From positions 1-61,163 of the forward strand of contig JBBHKE010002969.1 of NCBI GenBank assembly GCA_037447655.1: DNA of 61,163 nt, given 5' to 3'. The stretch's first letter is position 1, and every line of letters begins with the position of its first letter. The translations under genes and the position numbers were made by a program. Below are positions 1 to 10,092 of this stretch, in pieces. This stretch comes from Zygnema cylindricum (lineage: Eukaryota; Streptophyta; Zygnematophyceae; Zygnematales; Zygnemataceae). The notes under the pieces were generated by a model, which worked only from the letters and a program-made list of their open reading frames with translations, ran no database searches and was not told the origin of the DNA.

Positions 1-123
1 TCTCCAATTTCTCAGTGACTGCGACAAGTTTGAGAGTTGGAGAGAGAAGTTAGAGGTAGACTGCCTCGGCTTCTTTATTTCTATTCAGACCTAGAAAATA
101 CTTTAAAACCATTAGTTTCTACA
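1..123 (-). repeat. Right-hand end of a copia LTR, cut by the window edge
   Basis: The segment matches the outer ~120 bp of the LTRs seen intact at 15675-16727 and 21080-22150, including the hairpin arms around CAGTGACTGCGACAAG and the terminal TTTCTACA. In the minus (sense) direction it is the start of U3 (TGTAGAAA). It abuts + strand gag sequence at 124, so it is probably the right end of another insertion into H1 whose remainder lies left of the window. Confidence 0.85.
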
Positions 124-191
124 GAAGATGATAGATTTTTGTAATTAGCTCACAATACTTTTCATGGAGCTAAAGAGTGTTGGAAAAGTAG
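124..191 (+). pseudogene. H1 copia gag fragment, part 1
   Basis: Read on the + strand this gives KMIDFCN, a stop, then LTILFMELKSVGK. It corresponds to the conserved gag segment GGKMLDFCNELATLF found in the minus-strand copies (for example near 7440-7490). The frame continues at 1195 once the solo LTR and one copy of its target duplication are removed. One nonsense codon (GAG to TAG) is visible. H1 is the oldest layer of this nest. Confidence 0.75.
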
Positions 192-1189
192 TGCAATTAT
201 GTGTCCCCCATTAGATCACTGAATTCAGGAAGCCTCTAGATAGCTTTTGGATAGCCCTCTTTCAATTTGGATCACTGCTACCCAAGCAGGCAAGTAGACA
301 ATCTGATTGCACCTTTGTGCAGTCTGGACTCCCCTGAGTCCACAGAAAAAAAAATCACTGAAAATGCCCAACCAGGCAATTGTTTATCAAATGGCAAAGA
401 TGCCAATATTTATAGAAGCTTGTTGGGAGAGAGGCGACTACTTCCTCAATCCTCTAAGTCCTAAACCCCTCTCACAACCCCTATCTACTAATGTACAAAC
501 CAATCAGAAGACTGTATAGTATAGAAAGGTACAATGACCAATGTACTCTCTGTACGGCTGGTGTACGACAAGGTCATGTCGGGGACGTGTGTCTCCTTCG
601 GACTTGTCCTCATGCTCCTCGAGATTCCCGGCTCCCAATGATATCTTGCCAAGTGTCGACATGTCATGTCACATCCGAAAACCGCCAAGAGGACCATTCA
701 AAGATCCCGGCGATGATGCGGGCCGTTGGATCTAAACCGGCTTTTAATGTTCGCCGTCCAAAATAACAAATGTCCGGTATATTTGTTTCGTGCGCACTAA
801 ATCCGACCTAGTTCCTATGTCCTTAATTTGTTATTCTATTAATCGGATTAATGATGTAGCTAATGTTGAAATAGCTATTAAACCCTGTGTATCCTAACGG
901 ACTACTACGACAGACCGGTAAGAGATGACGGCTATGCCTCGCTTTGCCGGTCGGAGATTCGAGTCTTGCCAGACTCAACCTTTTTGTTGAGAGTGACTCA
1001 TGTCACTCTTTAGTCATGCCTATAGAGCTGAGGTAGCCATGGCTCCACCGCCCTCTCTCTCCTTCAGTGACTACAACAAGTATGGGGGCTAGAGAGAGAA
1101 GGTGGAGGCAGGCTGCCTGTGCTTTTTTTTAGCTAATTTAACTAATTAAGACCTAGAAAATACCTCCCCTAAATCTAGTGATTTCAATA
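192..1189 (-). repeat. Solo copia LTR with AGTAG target duplication
   Basis: Starts TGCAATTATG and ends ATTTCAATA (terminal CA decayed to TA). It is flanked by a perfect 5-bp duplication AGTAG at 187-191 and 1190-1194. Removing it restores H1 gag colinearity. It aligns with the solo LTR at 31001-32061 over the CTACCCAAGCAG and GTACGACAAGG blocks and the end hairpin. No internal sequence remains, so this is the product of LTR-LTR recombination. Confidence 0.9.
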
Positions 1190-1194
1190 AGTAG

Positions 1195-1360
1195 AAAGTG
1201 AAAATGAAAAGGTTAAGTGCTTGCTCATGAAGTTACCCGATGAGTTTGAGGATAAAGATAACCGAGTGCAGGATTTGCTAACTCAAGGTGGATATGGAGT
1301 TTTGTGGTAGGGATGATTCCCGTTCGAGAGAATACGATAGAGATCCAAAGGGGAGGAAAT
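1195..1360 (+). pseudogene. H1 copia gag fragment, part 2
   Basis: Continues from 191 with EKVKCLLMKLPDEFED and NRVQDL, matching the gag core segment MKLPDEF..NIVNRVQDLP of the better copies at 7329-7430 and 20400-20480. A frameshift after NRVQDL and several stops disable it. It is interrupted at 1361 by a second solo LTR. Confidence 0.8.
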
Positions 1361-2327
1361 TTTGTTATATGACAACTGGTGCAAATGGTGCTGCAACAGT
1401 AGTTGTAGAAGTAGACATACTTAAGCAGAAGCTAACAAGAAATCCTATAAAATACTAATCTTTACCACACTGTAAAAACTGACTCACACGTCAGATTTAC
1501 TCAGAATTCAACATACAAGATAATCACCATACACGCTGTAAACTCTCAAAGTTATAGACCAATTCACTCGGTTAACCATAAGATACGAGACCTGCAATTT
1601 CCCAAAAATTGCCTTTTAGATTCCCAATATCCCAAAACTGAATACAAAATAATTCTAAGTCCTAAAACTTTTTACATTGAGTGAGTATCTACTGCGCACT
1701 AACCAATTAGATGATTGTACCTGGAATAGTGATACTGTATTGTAGTACGATAAGGTACGCTAACGTACTTCCAAAACCTAATTGCAACTAGCCTATAAAC
1801 TAAACAGTGAAACACTATTTCATAATGCACAACGCTACAGATGAATGTTTTGTCACGTTTTCCTAATCTTGAGCCGTACTCATAATGTTGCTTGCTAAGT
1901 CAGCAAGTGTATAATATGTCCAACCTGCTGTTGAATACTAGTACGAAGATGTGGACTGCTTACGGTACATCTCGTCACTTGTGGTCCCCTCTCAAATCTC
2001 AACCGTCAGCCTGATAGAGATCGACGTTCGATGTATACTCTTTCAAAATTGTGTTCCCACATGTCTAGTTCATTTCCCGTCCGCCCGATTTGCTGAGGTC
2101 ACTTGTTCAATAGGCGCCATATGTCCGGGTCCATTCCGTCTTTCCCGCGTTTGTCTGAACTGTCGACGCGTGTCTCATAAGACCGTACAGAATACTCTCA
2201 GAGTAATACTTCAATGTTACACTATTCAAGGTAAGTATTACATCTAACATTCCCAAAAAATATTCTAAGTATTATTTTTCCCCTCACTGCTCTTTCTACT
2301 GAGAATAAAGCTTTTAAAAAACAACAC
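1361..2327. repeat. Solo LTR of a second family (S1) with GAAAT target duplication
   Basis: H1 gag breaks at GGGGAGGAAAT (to 1360) and resumes at GAAATAGTGGCAAG (2328 on), giving a 5-bp duplication GAAAT. The 967-bp insert ends AAAACAACAC and shares blocks such as CTGTAAACTCTCAAAGTTA with the better-preserved insert at 11536-12518, whose termini are TGTTGT and ACAACA. It has no coding content and its ends are decayed. Orientation cannot be set without an internal region. Confidence 0.65.
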
Positions 2328-2332
2328 GAAAT

Positions 2333-2565
2333 AGTGGCAAGCCTTAGCAGTTGGGACCGATTACAGGAACAAGGATTCTAGAAAAACCAGTCGGAATCTA
2401 TGGTGGGGGGTGGCAAAAAAATGAGTCCGAAGAGTCGGGACTAAGGGCTCCAAAGGGGCTGTGTCATTTGTGTAAGAAACCAGAGCACTATATGGCTGAG
2501 TGCTCTAAGCTTATTTAACTTCGGTTAAAGGAGGGGCAGATCGGTGGATCTTCGAGAGGAAAGAA
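2333..2565 (+). pseudogene. H1 gag C-terminus with CCHC zinc knuckle
   Basis: Resumes H1 gag after S1. Near 2460-2510 it reads CHLCKKPEHYMAEC, an intact C-x2-C-x4-H-x4-C retroviral-type zinc knuckle that binds element RNA, followed by the basic linker GGSSRGKKK. Frameshifts and a TAG after SKLI break the frame. E1 is inserted at 2571 after the duplicated AAAGG (2566-2570); H1 continues at 9047 with LVTQVYEEE. Confidence 0.8.
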
Positions 2566-2570
2566 AAAGG

Positions 2571-3624
2571 TGCAACTCTGAGACCTCCATAGGACCTCAA
2601 AGTAAGCAGCTCACACGAAGCCTCTAAGATAACCCTGACCCCTTTGTCTTTCAGCACGAATAACCGTCACCCTGGCAAACAAAAGCTCTAACCAACTTCA
2701 CCATTGTGAAGGCAAGACTCCCTTGAGTCGTTAGCAAAAGGAATCTCTAAATTTGCTCCCTTGAGCAATAAGTTATGGAGGGTCAAAGGTAACCTTTTGT
2801 ACAGAAGCTCTCTAGGAGAGAGGGTCCTATCTACCAATTTTTCTAAGTCCTATCTCTCGCTAAAACTCTATCTACTGGTGTATGACACCAATCATATTAC
2901 ACTGCCGTACATAAAAGTACAACTGACGGTGTACTTTATGTACGGATATTGTACGACATTGCCTTAATGTCGACACATGTCATATCCGGATTTGGTCCCG
3001 TAATTCTCAGAGATGCCGCAATCCAACGTGATCGTGCCACGTGTCATTTGATGTGGCGATGACCACAAATCGCCGAGAATCTCTTCCGCGATCTCGGCTT
3101 TCTTTTCGGCGTCTGATTGAATGCAAATTTCAATCGTAGCCGTCATAAATGCTTGTGCGGTATTTCTTTCGTAAAAGAAATGAAATGCGCGGTACTTGTT
3201 TCTTGTCCATACCGAAATCCGTACGTTTACATAACGAGATATATGTAACCCTAAACATCCGTCGTTACATGAATTTTCCTACGTGTTAACATTTAAATAA
3301 ATACCAAACCCTATAGTATGTATCGTAACTTCTAGACTTAACGGTTAAGGCTACCGGCGTTCTGACGGTCGGCAGGTACCAGGATCAAATCCTGTTACTG
3401 ACATACTCCTTTTAGTAAATAAACCTACCTTTCTGTAAATTAACTAATCTATTTTCGTAAACCTCTGGATAGCCTAGGTAGCCATGGCTCTAGCTTTCTC
3501 TCCAACTTCTCAGTGACTGCAACAGATGTGGGAGTTGGAGAGAGAAGTTAGAGGCAGACTGCTTTGGCTTCTTTCTATATTCAAATTTAGACCTAGAAAA
3601 TAATAAAATAACCATCGATTTCTA
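2571..3624 (-). repeat. E1 3' LTR
   Basis: 1054 bp, TGCAACTC to TTTCTACA on the + strand. It contains the conserved G-box CACGTG (3038-3043), the U3 hairpin (3497-3543) and the tRNA-like module near 3340-3405. It adjoins the polypurine tract at 3625, which identifies it as the 3' LTR of a minus-strand element. Confidence 0.92.
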
Positions 3625-3637
3625 CACTCCCTTTATT
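3625..3637 (-). other. E1 polypurine tract
   Basis: The minus strand reads AAAATAAAGGGAG directly before LTR start TGTAGAAA. This is the expected plus-strand primer site. Equivalent tracts sit at 16728 (E3), 39148 (C), 26027 (E4), and on the + strand before 30487 and 33234. Confidence 0.85.
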
Positions 3638-3638
3638 T

Positions 3639-5432
3639 TGTAGTCAATCTTTAATTTCAAACCTCACTTCTCCCTGCAGAAAATTAGTTTAGGGGAAGGC
3701 ACAGGTTTGGTCATCATATCTGCTACCATCTCACTATCTGATCGGTACTCTAAACTAATTATTTAGTTTTCTACTTTCCCTCTAACAAAGCTGAGTCTAA
3801 TGTCCATATGTTTAACTTTAAAATGATGTTTAGGATTGGCAAAAATAGCGATTGCAGCCTAATTATCACAAAAACATTTATGCACACCACTCTTAAGGTG
3901 ACCAAGCTCACCAAGCAAAGGCTTGACCCACATACATTCTTTTATAGCAGAGCAAGAGGCCATATACTCAGCCTCCATGGTGGACTGAGCAATAACCTTT
4001 TGTTGTTTGCTACTCCAATAGCAAGCCCCATCACCCACATATAATACATATCCAGAAGTACATCTCCTCATCGGAGCATCACCATAATTGGCATTACTCC
4101 AAGTAGTGATATCAGTATTCTCCCCACTCAAATGCAACCATAGATCCCTAGTTCCTATCAAATATCTAAGGAATCTCTTAGCTGCCTCCCTATCCTTCTT
4201 CGTGAGAGCATTTAGACTTCTACTCAGCACTCCTACAGTTGCAGCTAAATCCGGCCGGGTACAATTCATAAAATAGATAAGGCTACTTGCTTGTAAGGAA
4301 TAGTCTGCATGGACTTCTGTTATTCAAGACTTAATTCATCATCTAACACTATGACTCATTCTTCCTCACTCCCCTCACTTCCCTTTTTTAACTCCTTTGG
4401 AGTTGTACAACTATTAGCTTTATCCATTTGAAATTTTTCCAGCATGTTCCCTATTGCTTCCTTTTGAGTCAATCTGATAATCTTTCTTTCTCGGTCTCTT
4501 TCTTCTTGGATTCCCAAAATATATTTTTCTTCTCCCATATCCTTCATTTCAAATCTCCACTTAAGATCGGTTTTCAGTTTATTAATTTTTTCATTGATTT
4601 ACTTAAAACAAGTAAATCATCAACATAAATTGCAATAAATATAATACATTCCTCATCTTCAAAAACATAGATTGAGTGGTCTGAGTTGATCCGGATATAT
4701 CCCAGACTGGTAAGAAACTCATCAAGTTTATTATTCCACTGTTGAGGCGCCTGTTTCAAACCGTAAAGGGATTTAATCAGCCAGCATACCTTACTCCCCT
4801 CTCCTTCCTCAACAAATCCTTTGGGTTGTCGCATGAAGATCTCCTCTTCCAATTCTCCATGCAAAAAGGCTGTTTTGATGTCCATCTGGTGCACCTCCAT
4901 GTCTTTTGCTGCAGCCAGACTGAGAAGTATGCGGACGGGGGGAAATTTGACGACCGGGGCAAAGGTTTTTTCGTAGTCAATTCCCTCCTTTTGTGTAAAT
5001 CCCTTTGCCACTAATCGGGCCTTATAACGCTCAGGCCTTATAATGCTCAATTGTATTATCTGGGTTCAGTTTTAATTTGAAAACCCACTTACAACCGATT
5101 GGTTTTCGGTTAGGTGGACAATCCACCAGCTCCCAAGTATCGGTTGCCATAATTGAGGCCATCTCCTCATTGATGGCTGTCTTCCACCGGTTCCTTTCTG
5201 GACAAGTCATCGCCTCTCCATAAGTTTGAGGTTCATCTTGATGAGATAGTTTTGTTACCTTGTTATTAACCTGTTTTTCTTGTAATCTTTTACTACTTCT
5301 CCTCCCCCCCTCAAAATCTGTGGCCGGAATAGATGGTTCTCGTGGGTTCTTTTGAACAATCTCAGCTTCTCCCCTATCCCTTGATTCTGAATCAATTTCC
5401 ATCACGTCTTCCGCTTCGGGTAGAGTTGTCAC
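3639..5432 (-). pseudogene. E1 reverse transcriptase-RNase H, broken
   Basis: From 5432 downward: an acidic linker, then RT start GCKWVFKLKLNPDNTIE, VAKGFTQKEGIDYEKTFAPV, DIKTAFLHGEL (first catalytic Asp), SLYGLKQAPQQWN, and the YVDD active-site box near 4590-4600 (IYVDDLLVLSK). RNase H follows, with WLHLSGENTDITTWSNANYGDAPMRR, QSTMEAEYMASC and FCDN near the end. Stops and frameshifts near 5035, 4570 and 4270 split it. RT copies element RNA in cytoplasmic particles; this copy cannot make the full enzyme. Confidence 0.88.
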
Positions 5433-5447
5433 TGGAGTTTCCGCAGC

Positions 5448-6524
5448 CTAGTCCTTTTCAGTCTGATTTGTACCTGCAAGAATGCCATCTTTTCTAAAAC
5501 CTGGATGGTTAGGAAGTTCAAAGTCATCGGAATTTTTTGACTCAAATCTGATTTTTATTGACTTTGTATACTTGAACGGATCCACGGACTTTCCTTCATT
5601 CATAACTACTAGATGCTTTACTAAGATTATATCTTCCCATTTTAGATCATAAACTCTATATCCTTTAACATCCTCATCATATCCTAATAAGTATCCCGGT
5701 TTTCCTTTAGGATATAACTTCCAATTAGACCGATCTGTATCTAGACAGAATACTTGACTGCCGAAAACCTTTAAATGAGATAAGTCTGGTTTCCGGCCTG
5801 TCCATCTCTCATAAGGTGTTTGATCTTTTATAGCTGAAGTAAGAACTCTATTTTTGAGGTAATTAGCGCAGTTCATTGCTTCTGCCCAAAACCTTTTTCC
5901 TATCTTCTTATCCGACAACATACTTCTAGCACTATCACTTAGTGTTCTATTTAATCTTTCAGCTACCCCATTCTGTTCTGGGTTTTCTGGAACTGTCTTT
6001 TGGTGTTGGACTCCATCTTCCCTCAGAAAATCCTCAAACTGGTTAGAAGTAAACTCTCTACCATTGTCACTCCTTACTCTCTTGATTGGAGTTTCATGGA
6101 GTTTTTCGCTCCATGCTTTATATTGTCTAAAAAAATCTTGAGCTTTTGACTTGTTTTTCAAAAAATACACCCTGTAATACCGAGACCAATCATCAGTGAT
6201 AGTCATCATAAATCTCTTCCACTTTGGTGAGGGCACTTTGGCCGGTCCCCAAATATCTGTGTGTACTAAATCTAGAATTTTTTCTCCCCTATAGCTGGCT
6301 GTTTTGGGAAAGGGCAATCTGTGTGCTTTACCTTGAGCACATCCACTACAATTAGTTAGATTCTCACTCTCACTTAATTGAATTCCTTCCACCACAACCA
6401 TCTTTTTCATCTCTCTTAACTTATCTAGATTCACATGCCCAAGCCTTTTATGCCACATCATTATATCATGAACAGTAGCATGATAAAGTTTCTTCTTTTC
6501 ATTGCTTAAAATCAGCCTAAACAT
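5448..6524 (-). CDS. E1 GAG-pre-integrase and integrase, uninterrupted 358-codon frame
   Basis: Copia-type integrase inserts element cDNA into the chromosome. The N-terminal HHCC zinc site is complete (His25, His30, Cys59, Cys62 in MWHKRLGH..CSGCAQGKAH). The catalytic triad is complete: Asp90 (HTDIWGP), Asp153 (RSDNGRE) and Glu189 (NGVAER), with the D,D-35-E spacing. The C-terminal part carries GYDEDVKGYRVYDL. Normally this is one part of a single gag-pol polyprotein, so the ATG at 6524 is only the first Met after an upstream stop. It is the only integrase in the window with all catalytic residues and an uninterrupted frame. Confidence 0.85.
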   Translation of the reverse strand: MFRLILSNEKKKLYHATVHDIMMWHKRLGHVNLDKLREMKKMVVVEGIQLSESENLTNCSGCAQGKAHRLPFPKTASYRGEKILDLVHTDIWGPAKVPSPKWKRFMMTITDDWSRYYRVYFLKNKSKAQDFFRQYKAWSEKLHETPIKRVRSDNGREFTSNQFEDFLREDGVQHQKTVPENPEQNGVAERLNRTLSDSARSMLSDKKIGKRFWAEAMNCANYLKNRVLTSAIKDQTPYERWTGRKPDLSHLKVFGSQVFCLDTDRSNWKLYPKGKPGYLLGYDEDVKGYRVYDLKWEDIILVKHLVVMNEGKSVDPFKYTKSIKIRFESKNSDDFELPNHPGFRKDGILAGTNQTEKD

Positions 6525-6527
6525 CCT

Positions 6528-7079
6528 TTAGCTACCTTTTTCAGCGGTGGAATAAACTTCCTCCTCAAAACTAGCAGTAAAGACTCCTTTCCTAGTGCTA
6601 GTATCAAAACCATTATCATCTAATACAGATGTAGAGATGAGTGTTTTGGTGAGCTCCATAATAAACAATACATCAAAGAATGTAACTATGGATGTCTTTC
6701 GTTCTACGAACACATTCAGATCTATCGATCCTACAAGAGTAGTAGTGACTATCCTCCCATCCCCGTACTCTATCTCTACGATAGGAATCTTTCTTATCTT
6801 AGAAAACAGGTGTTTATCCTTACACATGTGCATGGAGGCACGTGAATCTACAATCCAGCCTGCTTCACCTTTCAATCCACCGAAAGCACATTTCTGCTTT
6901 CGCGGAATTTCTACCTCGTTTGTCGCTTCCAACTCCTCATCTAATAGAAGCTCATCGTCCTCGTCTTCGGATCCCACCTCATGTACCTGTGTCACAAGGA
7001 GCTTTTTGTTTCCTCTCAGGGTTCCACCGGTCTGCCCCTTCTTTAACCGAAGCTCGATTAGTTTAGTGCACTTCGCCAT
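6528..7079 (-). pseudogene. E1 aspartic protease region
   Basis: The frame runs from the end of the zinc knuckle through an acidic linker (GSEDEDDELLLDEELEATNE) to the protease. The active site reads VDSRASMHM, where the family sequence is DSGASMHM: Gly to Arg next to the catalytic Asp should inactivate it. Flanking segments RKIPIVEIEYGDGR and STSVLDDNGF are well kept. The protease normally cleaves the polyprotein. A stop at 6525-6527 separates it from integrase. Confidence 0.85.
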
Positions 7080-8004
7080 ATAGTGCCCTGGTTTCTTATA
7101 AAAATGACATAAACCCTAGGGAGCCCTTGGTCCAAACTCGTCGGTCTGATTTTTCTGCTCCCCCCCTCCGTAATTTTCGATAGGTCTTCGAGAATCCTTG
7201 TTCCCCCAGTCGGTCCCAGTTGCCAAGGCTTGCCCACTTTTTCCTCCCCTTCGGATCTCAATTGTATTCTCCTGAACGAGAATCATTCCTACCACTAAGT
7301 TTCATATCCAACTTGAGTCCGGCAAGTCCTACACACGGTTGACTATGTTCTTGAACTCATCAGGTAACTTCATCAGTCGACAGTTAACCTTTTCTTTTTC
7401 ACTAGAATCTTTTCCAGCACTCTCTAGCTCAAAGAAAAGTGTAGCAAGCTCATTGCAAAAATCCAACATCTTCCCCCCTTCGTATACGTACTCTTTAACT
7501 TTCTGATCAGCCAACTTTTGTTGCTGAAAAATACCACTTCGGTACATCTCTATGAGAGCCATCCAAAGATCGGATGCCCTTTCTACCTGCAAATGAGGAC
7601 ATGCAAGTCCTTGAGTAAGGTGGCAAGGATGATGTGCTTTGCCGCCATATTGTTGAAGTTCCACGTATCAGTATCATTTTCCTCATTCCTCGGAATAGGT
7701 GACATGAATGCCGAACCAGTTGCTATTGGTGTGGTCGTCTCCTTCTCCTTTCGTTTGTTCACCACCTCTCTTTCCTTTGTCTCCTCCGTTGAAGATGGAT
7801 CTGCATCTCTAGTGAATCTGCCTACTGTAAACCCTGAAGGTATCCCAAGACTAGATGGACGCCTCACCCGTCCACTCACTATTCCCCAAAACCTTTTCTC
7901 ACATAGAGCTCTTGTCATCATACTTTCCTAGTATATGAAGCCAGCTCCATTGAATATGGGCACCCTAGAGGTGGGCCCATAACCTGCAACTCTGAGTCCT
8001 TCAT
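7053..8004 (-). pseudogene. E1 gag, frameshifted
   Basis: The ATG (8002-8004) lies inside the 5' LTR, 20 bases from its end, and the frame reads through the PBS (MKDSELQVMGPP). A stop follows near 7930, and a frameshift near 7640 joins NNMAAKH to HLTQGLACPHLQVERASDLWMALIEMYRSG. The gag core MLDFCNELATLFFELESAGK and MKLPDEF is kept, then NRV is followed by a stop. The zinc knuckle reads CHFYKKPGHYMAKC: the second Cys is Tyr. Gag is the capsid and RNA-binding protein; this copy is non-functional. Confidence 0.88.
7970..7984 (-). other. E1 primer-binding site, half-tRNA type
   Basis: The minus strand reads GGTTATGGGCCCACC immediately after the LTR. It is complementary over 15 nt to the anticodon arm of plant initiator tRNA-Met (GGUGGGCCCAUAACC, from memory), with ATG opposite the CAU anticodon. 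It is not the usual TGGTATCAGAGC complementary to the tRNA 3' end. The same site recurs at 41130-41144 (exact) and 21065-21079 (last base changed). Confidence 0.82.
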
Positions 8005-9041
8005 AGGTACTCAGAGTAGCCAGCTCACACGAAGCCTCTACGATAACCCTGACCCCTTTGTGTTTTAGCAAGAATAGCTATCACCCTCACAGACAAAAAC
8101 TTTGACCACCTTCACCTTTGTGAAGGCAAGACTCCCTTGAGTCGATAGTAGAAAGAATCTCTGAATTTGCTCCTCTGAGCAGTAAGTTATGGAGGGTTAA
8201 AGTTCACCTTTTGTACAGAAGCTCTGTGTGAGAGATGGTCCTATCTACCAATATTTCTAAGTCCTATCTCTCTCTAAAACTTTATCTACTGGTGTAAGAC
8301 ACCAATCATATTACACTGCCGTACATAAAAGTATTGGTGCCGGTGTACTTTATGTACCGATATTGTACGACATGGCCTTAATGTCGACACATGTCATATC
8401 TGGATTTGGTCCCGTAATTCTCGGAGATGCCGCGATCGAACGCAATCGTGCCACGTGTCATCCGATGTGGCGATGACCACAAACCGCCGAGAATCTCTTC
8501 CGCGATCTCAGCTTTCTTTTCGGCCGTCGGATTGAATGCAAATTTCAATCGTAGCCGTCATAAATGCTTGTGCGGTGTTTCTTTCGTAAAAGAAATGAAA
8601 TGCGCGGTACTTGTTTCTTGTCCATATCGAAATCCGTACGTTTACATAACGGGATCTATGTAACCGTAAACATCCGCCGTTAAATGAATTTTCCGACATG
8701 TTAACATTTATATAAATATCAAACCCTATAGTATGTATCGTAACTTCTAGACTTAACGGTTAAGGCTACCGGCGTTCTGACGGTCGGCAGGTACCAGGAT
8801 CAAATCCTGTTACTGACATACTCCTTTTAGTAAATAAACCTACCTATCTGTAAATTAACTAATCTATTTCCGTAAACCTCTGGATAGCCTAGGTAGCCAT
8901 GGCTCTAGCTTCCTCTCCAACGTCTTAGTGACTGCAACAAGTGTGGGAGTTGGAGAGAGAAGTTAGAGGCAAACTGCCTCGGCTTCTTTCTATATTCCAA
9001 TTTAGACGTAGAAAATAATAAAATAACCATCGATTTTTACA
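7985..9041 (-). repeat. E1 5' LTR
   Basis: 1057 bp, TGCAACTC to TTTTTACA on the + strand, followed by duplicated AAAGG. It has the G-box (8452-8457), a possible TATA box near 8704-8716, the U3 hairpin near 8915-8960 and the tRNA-like module near 8760-8820. It is visibly close to the 3' LTR in its right half and more diverged at its left end. Confidence 0.92.
8704..8716 (-). promoter_or_regulatory. Candidate LTR TATA box
   Basis: The minus strand reads TTTATATAAATG about 330 bp into the LTR from its TG end. Equivalent AT-rich boxes sit at matching places in the other LTRs, for example 38835-38849. A start site ~30 bp downstream would leave a long R-U5 leader. Position and motif only; no expression evidence. 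Confidence 0.35.
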
Positions 9042-9046
9042 AAAGG

Positions 9047-10092
9047 CTCTTGTGACGCAGGTATATGAGGAGGAATTAGAGAACGAGGACGATCAGCTCT
9101 TGTTGATGAGGAGTTGGAGACGAAGACCGAAGTCGAAATTCCACTAAAGCAGAAATGTGCTTTCGGAGGATTAAATAGTGAAGGAGGTGGGATTGTGGAT
9201 TCAGGTGCCTCGATGCACACGTGTAAGGAAAAACACTTGTTCACTAAGATGAGAAAGATTCCTACCGTAGAGATAGAGTACGGGGATGGGAGAGTAGTCA
9301 CTACTACTATGGTGGGATCGGTAGATTTAAAGTTTTAGTGGAGGGAAGGACATCCATAGTGACATACTCTGATGTGTTGTTTATTCCACAGTTAAACAAA
9401 AACCTTATCTCAACGTCTGTGTTAGATGATAAGGGTTTTAAGACAACTACTAGGAAGGGAACCTTTACTGTTAGCTTTGAGGAGAAAGTTTATTTCATTG
9501 GTGAAAAAGGTAGCCAAAGGATGTTTAAGCTAATTTTAAGCAATAAAAAAAATAAATTTCTTTTGTTGGTGTTCATGATATTATGTAGTGGCATAAGAGG
9601 CTTGGACATGTGCATTTAGATAAGTTGAAAGAAATGAAAAGATGGGAATAGTGGAATGAATTATGTTTAGAGAGAGTGAAAGCCTAAGTGACTATAGTGG
9701 TTGTGCTCAAGGTAAGGCACACAGGTAACCCTTCCCAAAAAAAGCCACTTATAAAGGAGAAAATGTTTTAGAGTTGGAACACACTGATATTTCACGACCG
9801 ATCAAAGTGCCTTCACCCGAGGGTAAACGGTTTATGGTGACAATCACCAACGATTGGTCTCGGTATTCATAGTGTACTTTCTAAAAAATAAGTTAGAAGC
9901 TCTACAAGTTTTTAAGGAATATAAAGCGTGGAGTGAGAAACTTCATGAAACCTCTATTAAGAGAGTAAGGAGTGATAATAGGGGAGAATATACCTCCAAT
10001 CAGTTTGAGGATTTTCTCAGAGAATATTGAGTGCAATATCAAAAAACAGTCCTTGAAAATCGTGAGCAGAATGGTGTAGTGGAGTGGTTAAA
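9047..10092 (+). pseudogene. H1 protease-integrase part
   Basis: Continues H1 after E1. The protease DSGASMHTCKEKHLFTKM has an intact active-site Asp, then YGDGRVVTTTMVGSVDLK and a frameshift near 9335 into VEGRTSIVTYSDVLF..STSVLDDKGF. GAG-pre-integrase is frameshifted (HKRLGHVHLDKL recoverable near 9590-9640). The integrase core HTDI, ITNDWSRYS, SDN and QNGVVEW is scattered over frames with stops. The frame ends abruptly at 10092, where the E2 LTR begins; the rest of H1 pol was not found further right. Confidence 0.85.

Larger units (their letters stand above)
2571..9041 (-). mobile_element. E1: complete Ty1/copia element, minus strand
   Basis: Two LTRs (2571-3624 and 7985-9041) flank gag-pol in the copia order gag, protease, integrase, RT, RNase H. 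The 5-bp duplication AAAGG is perfect (2566-2570 and 9042-9046), so the copy is a single insertion into H1. PBS (7970-7984) and polypurine tract (3625-3637) abut the LTRs. The copy is dead: gag is frameshifted, the zinc knuckle has Cys to Tyr, the protease has DSGA changed to DSRA, and pol is split by stops. Integrase and the RT YVDD box remain intact. Confidence 0.93.

Noticed and set aside
7970-7984. Canonical PBS TGGTATCAGAGC
   Set aside because: Not present after the LTR in any of E1, E3 or C; the site fits the tRNA anticodon arm instead.
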